A stretch of DNA of 7,350 bases from Syntrophaceae bacterium. Lineage in GTDB: Bacteria > Desulfobacterota > Syntrophia > Syntrophales > UBA5619. Below, piece after piece: positions 1 to 5,039 of this stretch. The stretch is from assembly GCA_919902745.1 (NCBI GenBank), contig CAKKRN010000250.1:1-7350 (forward strand), read 5' to 3'. Under the pieces are notes generated by a model that worked only from the letters and a program-made list of their open reading frames with translations, searched no databases and had not been told where the DNA came from. The position numbers were made by a program, and so were the translations under genes. Each line of letters begins with the position of its first letter. Position 1 is the first letter of the stretch.

Positions 1-185
1 AACTGGGCGGGATTGACATAGATGCTGACGACGAGGCAATCCCCCCGTTTGCGTCCGATCCGCATCAGGTTCAAATGCCCCTCATGAAAGTATCCCATCG
101 TCGGGACAAAGGCGATCCGCCGCCGCCGGCATCGTTCCGCCTCCGAAAATTCCTGCATCTCTGCCGCGGATTGAATGATCTTCAC
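1..185 (-). CDS. panC: Pantoate--beta-alanine ligase (pantothenate synthetase), N-terminal fragment
   Basis: PanC condenses D-pantoate with beta-alanine, using ATP, to make pantothenate, the last step of vitamin B5 synthesis; it is cytoplasmic. Read on the minus strand from a GTG at 185, the 61 visible codons begin [10 protein letters not shown] and contain [12 protein letters not shown] (residues 26-37), the family's ATP-binding segment with its HIGH-like HEGH, then [10 protein letters not shown] (52-61), whose Gln61 lines up with the pantoate-binding glutamine of E. coli PanC. The rest, over 200 residues in the family, lies beyond the left edge. The start is well fixed: a TGA lies in frame two codons upstream (191-189) and a GGAG sits 6 nt before the GTG. 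An arginine-rich stretch (CRRRR, 19-23) fills the place where many homologues have a GK-rich turn. The gene probably has its own promoter, because hairpins separate it from the OmpA operon. The identity is recognised from motifs and is confident. Confidence 0.94.
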   Translation of the reverse strand, partial: MKIIQSAAEMQEFSEAERCRRRRIAFVPTMGYFHEGHLNLMRIGRKRGDCLVVSIYVNPAQ

Positions 186-191
186 GTCTCA

Positions 192-195
192 CTCC
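192..195 (-). promoter_or_regulatory. Ribosome binding site of panC
   Basis: The minus strand reads GGAG here, 6 nt upstream of the GTG at 185 and just after a run of eight T. Together with the in-frame TGA at 191-189 it selects GTG as the panC start, since no ATG is available upstream in that frame. Confidence 0.75.
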
Positions 196-284
196 AAAAA
201 AAAGCCCCTGCGTCCAAGACGAGAGGCATCCTTCCATATTCATGAACCCCGATGTTCCCCCGTCCCAGTCCGTTGCCGGATCCA

Positions 285-296
285 AGCGTCGACGCT
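285..296. promoter_or_regulatory. 12-bp perfect palindrome in the panC leader
   Basis: The sequence AGCGTCGACGCT is a perfect 12-bp palindrome. It lies directly downstream of the candidate panC -10 box, so it would overlap the predicted transcription start near 292, a usual place for a repressor operator. The palindrome is seen directly; the operator role is inference, and no known regulator motif was recognised. Confidence 0.3.
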
Positions 297-298
297 CC

Positions 299-325
299 CC
301 TATCAGAGGCCCTTTGGTTTGTCAA
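299..325 (-). promoter_or_regulatory. Candidate sigma-70 promoter for panC
   Basis: The minus strand has an exact TTGACA at 325-320. A weak -10 follows: GATAGG at 304-299 after 15 nt, or TAGGGG at 302-297 after 17 nt. The predicted start near 292 would leave a leader of about 107 nt before panC. The -35 is perfect but the -10 is poor, so this is only a moderate call. It lies immediately beyond the OmpA-operon hairpins, which fits a separate transcription unit. Confidence 0.35.
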
Positions 326-338
326 GAATTTTGTCGGT

Positions 339-358
339 AAAATCAGCCGCGGGCTGAT
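339..358 (-). terminator. Probable rho-independent terminator of the DUF4398-OmpA operon
   Basis: ATCAGCC (342-348) and GGCTGAT (352-358) are perfect 7-bp arms around a GCG loop. On the minus strand the stem runs into TTTTACC, a short T tract. It lies about 107 nt after the OmpA stop and just before the panC promoter candidate. The T tract is only four bases, so termination may be partial. Confidence 0.5.
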
Positions 359-387
359 GCGGGAACGCCATCCGCCTGCATAAAGCC

Positions 388-405
388 CGCAGGAGCATTC
401 CTGCG
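388..405 (-). terminator. Hairpin downstream of the OmpA gene
   Basis: CGCAGGA (388-394) and TCCTGCG (399-405) form a perfect 7-bp GC-rich stem with a GCAT loop. On the minus strand it is followed by GGCTTTATG, which has only three T. It is the first of two hairpins after the OmpA stop codon. Without a T run it may serve as a 3' stabilising structure rather than a terminator. Confidence 0.35.
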
Positions 406-464
406 CCTCGACTCACTTACAGCTTTTACAAATAACAGCCTTGGCATTCTCGATTCGCTTTATC

Positions 465-1679
465 TTATGGTTCTCCAGTGAGAACAATCAGCTCCACCCG
501 GCGATTCAACGCCCGCCCCGCTTCGGAGGCATTGGTCGCGACGGGTTGCGCCGATCCTACCCCTTGCGCGGTAACCCGTCCGGGGGAAACGTTCCGGTAA
601 GCCACCAGATATTCCCGGACTTTTTGAGCCCGTTTCTCCGATAGCGCTTGGTTGGCGGCCGTCTTTCCCATGCTGTCCGTATGGCCCTGTGTCAAAACCT
701 TGCTGTTGGGATAGGTCTTTAAGAAATCCCCCACACCATCCAAAATCTTCTTCCCCGCAGGCGTCAGATCGCTTGCAGAAGTGAAGAGATCGATAGCCAG
801 GATGGTCATGATGATTTTTTTGTCTCCAGCCTCGGCCGTCACTTTGGGAAGCTTGCCGGCCGCGATCAGCATGGCCTTTTCTTGTTCCAATGCCTGTAGT
901 TTGGCCTGCATGACCGCCATTTTCTCCTTCTCTACAGCGAACTTTTCCTCCTTGGCTCTGATCTCCAGGGTTTCCTTGGCCCGCTGGGCGCCCAGCTGCG
1001 CTTCCATTAATTTGGCCTGGCCGGCCTCTCTTTCCCTTTCCGCGATCAGCTTTTCTTCTTTCAGCCGCCCCTCCTGAAATTCTCTCTGCTTCATGGCTTC
1101 AAGCTCGGCCGTCTTTCGCTGAACCTCCTCCAACTCTTTTCTTTTCCGGGCTTCCATCTCATCCGCCATTCGCTGGGACTCTCCCAAATGCTTGCGCTCC
1201 GCCTCGGCTTTGGCCTGGATTTCTTTTGCATTCTCCGCCTCCCGCAGCTTTTCCTTCATGACTGCAATGGCGCTCTGGTAGTCGGCAAGGTCTTTCTGGG
1301 TCTCCTTCAATTTGGCCGCCGTCGTCTGTTTTTTCGCCTTGGCCTCCGCGGTCAGGCCCTTTATTTTTGCCATGGTGGCCAGGTAAATGACCTCTTCCTC
1401 CCTGGCCCTTTTCATTTTTGCGGTGCTGACCATCGCCATGATGGAATTGGCCGCCTCGTAGGCTTTCTCCGCTTGGGAAAGCCAGGACTTTGCAGCGGTA
1501 AGATCATCCATGGCCTGTTGCTCCGCCCCGGCCTTTCGGGCCTGGTCAATGGCGGATTTGGCGGCTTCGATGACCATGACGGGGGTTTCCTCAGCCAGGA
1601 CCGTCAGCGGAAACAGGATGATGAGCCCCCACAATAGAATAGAAAGCATCTTCCGGCTTGGATCTTTATATTTGTCCAT
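465..1679 (-). CDS. Secreted coiled-coil protein with C-terminal OmpA peptidoglycan-binding domain
   Basis: This 404-residue protein probably sits in the periplasm or at the inner face of the outer membrane and anchors to peptidoglycan. Residues 1-29 form a signal peptide (basic start, hydrophobic 12-28, cleavage after VLA). Residues 36-75 are Ala-rich and resemble DUF4398. A long Lys/Glu/Ala coiled coil runs from about 75 to 275. The OmpA-like domain covers about 288-400, with DLFTSASDLT, GHTDS (Asp335), LSEKRAQKVREYL (Arg350) and NRRVEL. Asp335 and Arg350 have the same 15-residue spacing as the diaminopimelate-binding pair of E. coli OmpA (D271/R286). There is no beta-barrel and no lipobox cysteine. 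The ATG at 1679 has AGGAG 8 nt upstream; Met11 is a weaker alternative start. The gene follows the DUF4398 gene by 22 nt and shares its transcript. The domain call is firm, but the exact role (envelope stability or spacing) is inference. Confidence 0.9.
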   Translation of the reverse strand: MDKYKDPSRKMLSILLWGLIILFPLTVLAEETPVMVIEAAKSAIDQARKAGAEQQAMDDLTAAKSWLSQAEKAYEAANSIMAMVSTAKMKRAREEEVIYLATMAKIKGLTAEAKAKKQTTAAKLKETQKDLADYQSAIAVMKEKLREAENAKEIQAKAEAERKHLGESQRMADEMEARKRKELEEVQRKTAELEAMKQREFQEGRLKEEKLIAEREREAGQAKLMEAQLGAQRAKETLEIRAKEEKFAVEKEKMAVMQAKLQALEQEKAMLIAAGKLPKVTAEAGDKKIIMTILAIDLFTSASDLTPAGKKILDGVGDFLKTYPNSKVLTQGHTDSMGKTAANQALSEKRAQKVREYLVAYRNVSPGRVTAQGVGSAQPVATNASEAGRALNRRVELIVLTGEP

Positions 1680-1701
1680 GGATTTGGCTCCTTATATTCT
1701 G

Positions 1702-2097
1702 TTATTTTTTCAAACGCTCGATCTCGGCCTTTGCTTTCAGCAGTGCTTCATGGGTTGTGGCAAGCATCTCAACATCGGCATTTAACTCAGCAGAAGCCTT
1801 AGCCAGCTCGGCATAAGCCCTGGCCAAACGCGAAGCCCGGCTGAATCCCTCCGCATCCGGTATCGACCGTGCACTGCCGGCGGTTTTCAGGAAATCCTCT
1901 GCCTGCTTGATGTATGAGGGTGCATATTTTCCACCCTCTGCCTTTTGCGCTGCCTCCAGGGCCCCCCTGGCATCCATAAATTCCTGCTCCTGGGACGGAC
2001 TGATCGCATCTGCCCAAACGACGCCTGTGAAAGCCGCCACAAACAGCAGTGAGAATAACGCTGCTCCCAACAGAATGGATCTTTTCACGAATAACAT
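1702..2097 (-). CDS. Small secreted DUF4398-like helical protein
   Basis: This 131-residue protein has a signal peptide (MLFVKRS, hydrophobic 8-26, likely cleavage after VWA at residue 29). The mature part is almost entirely helical and Ala/Glu/Lys-rich. The segment at 43-76 (ARGALEAAQKAEGG, then YAP and a second helix) has the DUF4398 pattern of two Ala-rich helices around a short turn. The C-terminus, from about 100, looks like a short coiled coil ending in IERLKK. No lipobox cysteine follows the signal, so it should be soluble in the periplasm rather than a lipoprotein. The start has a perfect AGGAGG 5 nt before the ATG. It is the first gene of the operon with the OmpA-domain protein, whose N-terminal region resembles it, so the two may interact. 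DUF4398 has no established biochemical function that I know of. Confidence 0.85.
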   Translation of the reverse strand: MLFVKRSILLGAALFSLLFVAAFTGVVWADAISPSQEQEFMDARGALEAAQKAEGGKYAPSYIKQAEDFLKTAGSARSIPDAEGFSRASRLARAYAELAKASAELNADVEMLATTHEALLKAKAEIERLKK

Positions 2098-2158
2098 AGT
2101 TCCCTCCTGTGCCGCATAAATTCAGATGATCAGGTTTTTAAAAAATTGATTGCGTCGG

Positions 2159-2187
2159 ATTATAGCGATGAGCGTTTCAAGATGCAA
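2159..2187 (-). promoter_or_regulatory. Promoter of the DUF4398-OmpA operon
   Basis: On the minus strand TTGCAT (2187-2182) and a perfect TATAAT (2164-2159) are separated by 17 nt, a good sigma-70 layout despite the 3-of-6 match at -35. The start would be near 2152, giving a leader of about 55 nt that ends in AGGAGG before the ATG at 2097. It lies in the AT-rich gap after rsmA. Confidence 0.5.
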
Positions 2188-2251
2188 CGGGAAAATTGGG
2201 TTCAGCGAATTTTTCCACAAAATATGGTGTGCAGTATCGATGGTGATATAA

Positions 2252-2400
2252 CCCGACTTCCGGAAAGGAAAAAAGACACCGCGTAACATATTGATATTAT
2301 AGGTCATGAAAGTCTATTTTTTTATGGACTACATAATTTTGTCGAATCTCGTAAAGTTAATGAATTCGAATAATTACAAAATATCCTTCCGGAAGTCGGG
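2252..2400. mobile_element. 149-bp MITE-like element with 14-bp terminal inverted repeats
   Basis: CCCGACTTCCGGAA (2252-2265) is the exact inverse of TTCCGGAAGTCGGG (2387-2400). The pair encloses an AT-rich, gene-free interior unlike the GC-rich genes around it. ATAA occurs directly outside both ends (2248-2251 and 2401-2404), as a 4-bp target-site duplication would. Each end also holds an inner TTCCGGAA palindrome. Inside are weak inverted repeats such as TCGAAT/ATTCGA (2342-2347 and 2364-2369). It carries no transposase, so if mobile it would depend on one elsewhere. It lies 26 nt beyond the rsmA stop and upstream of the next operon's promoter. It could instead be a non-mobile intergenic repeat; no family was recognised. 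Confidence 0.55.
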
Positions 2401-2425
2401 ATAAATAAGGAACGAGGAACAAAGG

Positions 2426-3259
2426 TCAGAGAATATTATCTGCGCCGCTCTCGATCCATGTCTTTGTCAACAGGGAGAATTCTTCAGCCGACAGGGTCTC
2501 CGCCCTTCTGGTTCGGTCGATGCCGCTTCGGACGAACACCAGATCGACCATCTCCTCCGGAAGACCGGTCCGGCGAAGGTTGTTCCAGAGGGTTTTTCTT
2601 CGCCGGGCGAAGGCCGCCCGGACGATTTTTGCAAACAGCGCCCCATCCGGAAGCTCGGGCTCCCGGCGGACCTCCATCCGCAGAACGGATGAAACCACGT
2701 CCGGCGCCGGATAAAAGCAGGTCGGCGGGACCGTCATTTCGGATACGGCCCTCGTATACTTTGCGACGATGACCGAAGGGATGCCGTAATCCTTTGTCCC
2801 CGGAGGCGCTGTAATCCGATCCGCCAGTTCCTTCTGGAACATCAGGATCATCGACGAGATCGACCGTCGAAAGTCGAGCAGACGAAAAAGGATCGGGGAA
2901 GAGATATGGTAGGGGATATTGCCGACGACCTTGATTCTTTCCTCCGGACAGGCGGAGGAAAAATCGTACTTCAGCACATCCATCTGCACGACCTCCACCC
3001 GGTCCTGTCCGGTGAAACGCTCCCGCAGAATAGCCGCCAGCCGCGGATCAACCTCGATGGCGATCACCCGGCCTGCCCTCTTCACCAGTTCCTCCGTCAT
3101 GAAGCCGAGGCCGGCGCCGATTTCAACGATCGTCTCATCCCCTGCGGGATCGGCGAGCGCGACGATCCTTCGGATGATGTTCAAGTCCTCCAGGAAGGAC
3201 TGTCCCAGTCTCTTCCGGGGATGGATATCATACCGGGCAAGCATTTTTCGGACGGACAT
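2426..3259 (-). CDS. rsmA: 16S rRNA (adenine1518-N6/adenine1519-N6)-dimethyltransferase
   Basis: RsmA (KsgA) uses S-adenosylmethionine to dimethylate two adjacent adenines in the 3' terminal hairpin of 16S rRNA late in 30S assembly. The 277-residue protein carries, in order, KRLGQSFL (16-23, the family's GQxFL start), the SAM-binding VEIGAGLG (45-52), the acidic IEVD (68-71), the catalytic NIPY (114-117, usually NLPY), FQKELADRI, FYPAPDVVSSVLRM and the C-terminal FARRRKTLWNNL. Length is normal for the family. The ATG at 3259 is chosen over an upstream in-frame ATG at 3379 because the extra 40 residues would lie inside the DUF2062 gene and do not look like RsmA, and because GGAGG sits 8 nt before 3259. 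The start shares one base with the DUF2062 stop (TGATG), so translation is probably coupled. No convincing terminator follows; the MITE-like element begins 25 nt after the stop. Confidence 0.96.
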   Translation of the reverse strand: MSVRKMLARYDIHPRKRLGQSFLEDLNIIRRIVALADPAGDETIVEIGAGLGFMTEELVKRAGRVIAIEVDPRLAAILRERFTGQDRVEVVQMDVLKYDFSSACPEERIKVVGNIPYHISSPILFRLLDFRRSISSMILMFQKELADRITAPPGTKDYGIPSVIVAKYTRAVSEMTVPPTCFYPAPDVVSSVLRMEVRREPELPDGALFAKIVRAAFARRRKTLWNNLRRTGLPEEMVDLVFVRSGIDRTRRAETLSAEEFSLLTKTWIESGADNIL

Positions 3260-3708
3260 CACGTCGGCCTCCGGGTCCGGATTGCCGTGATCAGCCGGCG
3301 CGCGACGAAATAGGCCGGGACGGCAAAAAATGGGGCCATCAGGATGCCTCCCGTCAGCAGCGGCAGAAGGATCTCCCACCCCAGCGCCGCGATGCTGCCC
3401 AGCGTGTAATCGTTGATCGCGAAACGGCAGCGCTCCATCCCCAGCAGGAACCGGCCGAGCTCATACTGGGCGACGTAGAGCAGAGGGACGGTCAGTGGAT
3501 TGGAGATGATCCACGCGCCGAGGTAAGCGGCCGTGATGTTCTGACGGAAGAGGAGACCGATCAGGACGATGATTGCCGTATGGAACGGAATCGTCGGCGT
3601 CACGCCGACGAAGACGCCGATCGCCAGTCCGGCGGCGATCTGTGCGGGTTCGCCCTTCAGGCTGATGAATCTCTCGTAAAAGGTCCGGAATCGCTTTTTC
3701 AGGATCAT
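3259..3708 (-). CDS. DUF2062 integral membrane protein
   Basis: This 149-residue inner-membrane protein shows the DUF2062 hallmarks: a basic N-terminus (MILKKRFRTFYERF), then GEPAQIAAGLAIGVFVGVTP (19-38), PFHT (41-44), and SNPLTVPLLY (69-78). Hydrophobic segments lie at about 24-54, 57-80 and 108-138, and the tail is basic (RRLITAIRTRR). The ATG at 3708 is preferred, with a modest AAGG about 9-12 nt upstream. The frame stays open to 3972, but that extension would translate the palindromic repeat and the end of tsaD, and homologues begin near this ATG. It lies between tsaD and rsmA and overlaps rsmA by one base, so it is probably co-expressed with rsmA. The biochemical function of DUF2062 is not known to me; nothing in the sequence suggests an enzyme. 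Confidence 0.88.
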   Translation of the reverse strand: MILKKRFRTFYERFISLKGEPAQIAAGLAIGVFVGVTPTIPFHTAIIVLIGLLFRQNITAAYLGAWIISNPLTVPLLYVAQYELGRFLLGMERCRFAINDYTLGSIAALGWEILLPLLTGGILMAPFFAVPAYFVARRLITAIRTRRPT

Positions 3709-3750
3709 GGGTGACGACCTTGTAAGAAATCTCAAAAGCCTTGCATCTGG

Positions 3751-3936
3751 GACGGCTTCGTAAAAAGGCAGCAGGCAAGGCGCGCGAACCCTGAGGAGTG
3801 AGGCGTTGGGGACATGTGGGGACACCTTGCCGCAAGGTGTCCCCAGGCCCAAAGGGATCGGAACGTGTCCCCGGAACACGCCGCAACGACGAAGGGTGAA
3901 GCGCAACGCAGCATCCGGCCTTTTTACGAAGCCGTC
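3751..3936. repeat. 186-bp long palindromic repeat with 19-bp perfect ends
   Basis: GACGGCTTCGTAAAAAGGC (3751-3769) is the exact inverse of 3918-3936. At the centre GGGGACACCTTGC (3819-3831) and GCAAGGTGTCCCC (3833-3845) are perfect 13-bp arms with one base between. A side hairpin CGTGT/ACACG lies at about 3864-3880. Between centre and ends, the two halves are imperfect inverted copies: both show ACCCT, then a GGCG-containing stretch, then GGGGACA followed by GT. The whole element could therefore fold into one long branched hairpin. It has no coding content. It fills the gap between tsaD and the DUF2062 gene, and its right end supplies part of the tsaD stop codon. From memory, such ends recur in Syntrophus-like bacteria. 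It may also attenuate read-through from tsaD or protect transcript ends. Confidence 0.8.
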
Positions 3937-4942
3937 ATGGGTGAACCGTAAGGGGCCAGCGGGAGACGGCATTCAGGTCGAGCCCGTCCTTGCGTCCCGC
4001 CTTGAGGAGATGCGTTCCGACCACGGCAATCATCGCCGCGTTGTCGGTGCAGAGAACCGGAGGCGGAATGAAAACCTCGATCCCCGCGGAGGCTTCTTCG
4101 GTCCGGAAACGTTCCCGCAGGCGGCTGTTTGCGGCCACCCCCCCGCAGACGACGACGCGGGTCGCCGAGACCATCGCCGCGGCGCGCAGGGTCTTTTCCA
4201 CCAGAACGTCGCAGATCGCCTCCTGATAAGAGGCCGTCAGATCGGGCAACTCCTCAGGGGTAAAAGGGGCGCCCCGTTTCTTGAGTCTCGTCAAAAGGGA
4301 GGTCTTCAGACCGCTGAAGCTGAAATCCAGGCTTCCCCGCATCGCCCGTGGAAATGGAAACGCCTCGCGGTTACCCTGCTTCGCGAGACGGTCGATCACC
4401 ACCCCTCCCGGATAACCGATCTCCAACAGTTTTGCGGCCTTGTCGAAGGCCTCTCCCGCCGCATCATCTCTCGTCTGGCCGAGTACGGTGAATCGCTGAA
4501 AGCCATCCACCCTGTAAATGGTCGTATGGCCGCCGGAAACCACCAGCGCGACGAACGGGAATGCCGGGGAGGGTGCGGTCAGGAATGCGGCCGCGACGTG
4601 CCCCTCCAGGTGATTGACCCCGACAAGCGGGAGCCGTCGGGCAAACGCGATCGCCTTGGCCGCAGACAAACCGACAAGGAGGGAGCCGATCAGTCCCGGT
4701 CCTCGCGTTACGGCGATACCGTCGACCCCGGCCAGGGTCGTCCCCGCATCCTCCAGGGCCTGGATGATCACCGGAACGATCGCCTCGATATGTTTGCGGG
4801 AGGCGATCTCCGGGACGACGCCTCCGTACCGCTCATGCACCTTCACCTGCGAGGCAATCACATTGGAGAGAAGGACGCTTCCGTCCCTGACCACCGCGGC
4901 CGCCGTTTCATCACAGGACGATTCTATACCCAGGACCACCAT
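3935..4942 (-). CDS. tsaD: tRNA N6-adenosine threonylcarbamoyltransferase
   Basis: TsaD transfers the threonylcarbamoyl group from threonylcarbamoyl-AMP to A37 of ANN-decoding tRNAs, making t6A, together with TsaB and TsaE in the cytoplasm. The 335-residue protein has the ASKHA-fold signature: LGIESSCDET (4-13), GGVVPEIASRKH (40-51), NHLEGH (110-115) with metal-binding His111 and His115, SGGHT (136-140), and TDNA with Asp300. These three residue numbers equal those of E. coli TsaD. The start is the ATG at 4942; a TTG one codon upstream (4945) is less likely because GGGGGA would then be only 4 nt away, against 7 for the ATG. The last codons, ending TVHP, run straight into the palindromic repeat. 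tsaD leads the probable tsaD-DUF2062-rsmA transcript and is divergent from nadB. tsaB and tsaE are not in this window. Confidence 0.97.
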   Translation of the reverse strand: MVVLGIESSCDETAAAVVRDGSVLLSNVIASQVKVHERYGGVVPEIASRKHIEAIVPVIIQALEDAGTTLAGVDGIAVTRGPGLIGSLLVGLSAAKAIAFARRLPLVGVNHLEGHVAAAFLTAPSPAFPFVALVVSGGHTTIYRVDGFQRFTVLGQTRDDAAGEAFDKAAKLLEIGYPGGVVIDRLAKQGNREAFPFPRAMRGSLDFSFSGLKTSLLTRLKKRGAPFTPEELPDLTASYQEAICDVLVEKTLRAAAMVSATRVVVCGGVAANSRLRERFRTEEASAGIEVFIPPPVLCTDNAAMIAVVGTHLLKAGRKDGLDLNAVSRWPLTVHP

Positions 4943-4953
4943 CAAGCCATCCC

Positions 4954-4981
4954 CCGCACATTTTCTTTTACAAAAGTGCGG
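4954..4981. promoter_or_regulatory. Imperfect inverted repeat in the tsaD-nadB control region
   Basis: CCGCAC (4954-4959) and GTGCGG (4976-4981) are inverse arms, extended by TTTT (4961-4964) against AAAA (4972-4975) with one unpaired base. The repeat overlaps the candidate nadB -35 box and falls in the tsaD leader, where the hairpin could also form in RNA. It might be an operator for nadB or a leader structure for tsaD. I could not match it to a known NAD regulator. Confidence 0.3.
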
Positions 4982-4995
4982 AAAATATATATAGA
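4967..4995 (+). promoter_or_regulatory. Candidate promoter of nadB
   Basis: TTTACA (4967-4972, 5 of 6 to consensus) and TATAGA (4990-4995, 4 of 6) are separated by exactly 17 nt. The start would be near 5002, leaving a leader of about 38 nt. The nadB ribosome site is a weak purine run (AAGAAAGAG) before the ATG at 5040. Confidence 0.5.
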
Positions 4996-5013
4996 ATTAG
5001 CCGTTTTTTGCAA
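4986..5013 (-). promoter_or_regulatory. Candidate promoter of tsaD
   Basis: On the minus strand TTGCAA (5013-5008) is followed after 16 nt by TATATA (4991-4986), or after 18 nt by TATATT (4989-4984). It overlaps the nadB promoter on the other strand and shares its TATATATA core, so the two divergent promoters may compete for polymerase. Confidence 0.4.
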
Positions 5014-5039
5014 ACAAACTTTTCAAGAAAGAGACAACT

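Noticed and set aside
82..285. A 67-codon minus-strand frame over the panC start
   Set aside because: It lies in a different frame from panC, includes the panC leader and shows no family features.
465..1679. TolA- or Pal-like identity for the OmpA-domain protein
   Set aside because: The coiled coil recalls TolA and the C-terminus recalls Pal, but it has a signal peptide rather than a retained anchor, no lipobox cysteine, and no tol genes beside it.
2122..2307. A 61-codon minus-strand frame (MTYNINMLRGVFF...)
   Set aside because: It has no ribosome site, crosses the left end of the MITE-like element and contains the operon promoter, so it is probably a chance frame. A search could still show whether the peptide recurs as part of a larger repeat.
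3260..3379. N-terminal extension of RsmA by 40 residues
   Set aside because: It would lie within the DUF2062 gene in another frame and has no family similarity; a good ribosome site and a TGATG overlap support 3259.
3709..3972. N-terminal extension of the DUF2062 protein by 88 residues
   Set aside because: The extension translates the palindromic repeat and the end of tsaD, and the recognisable protein begins at the ATG at 3708.
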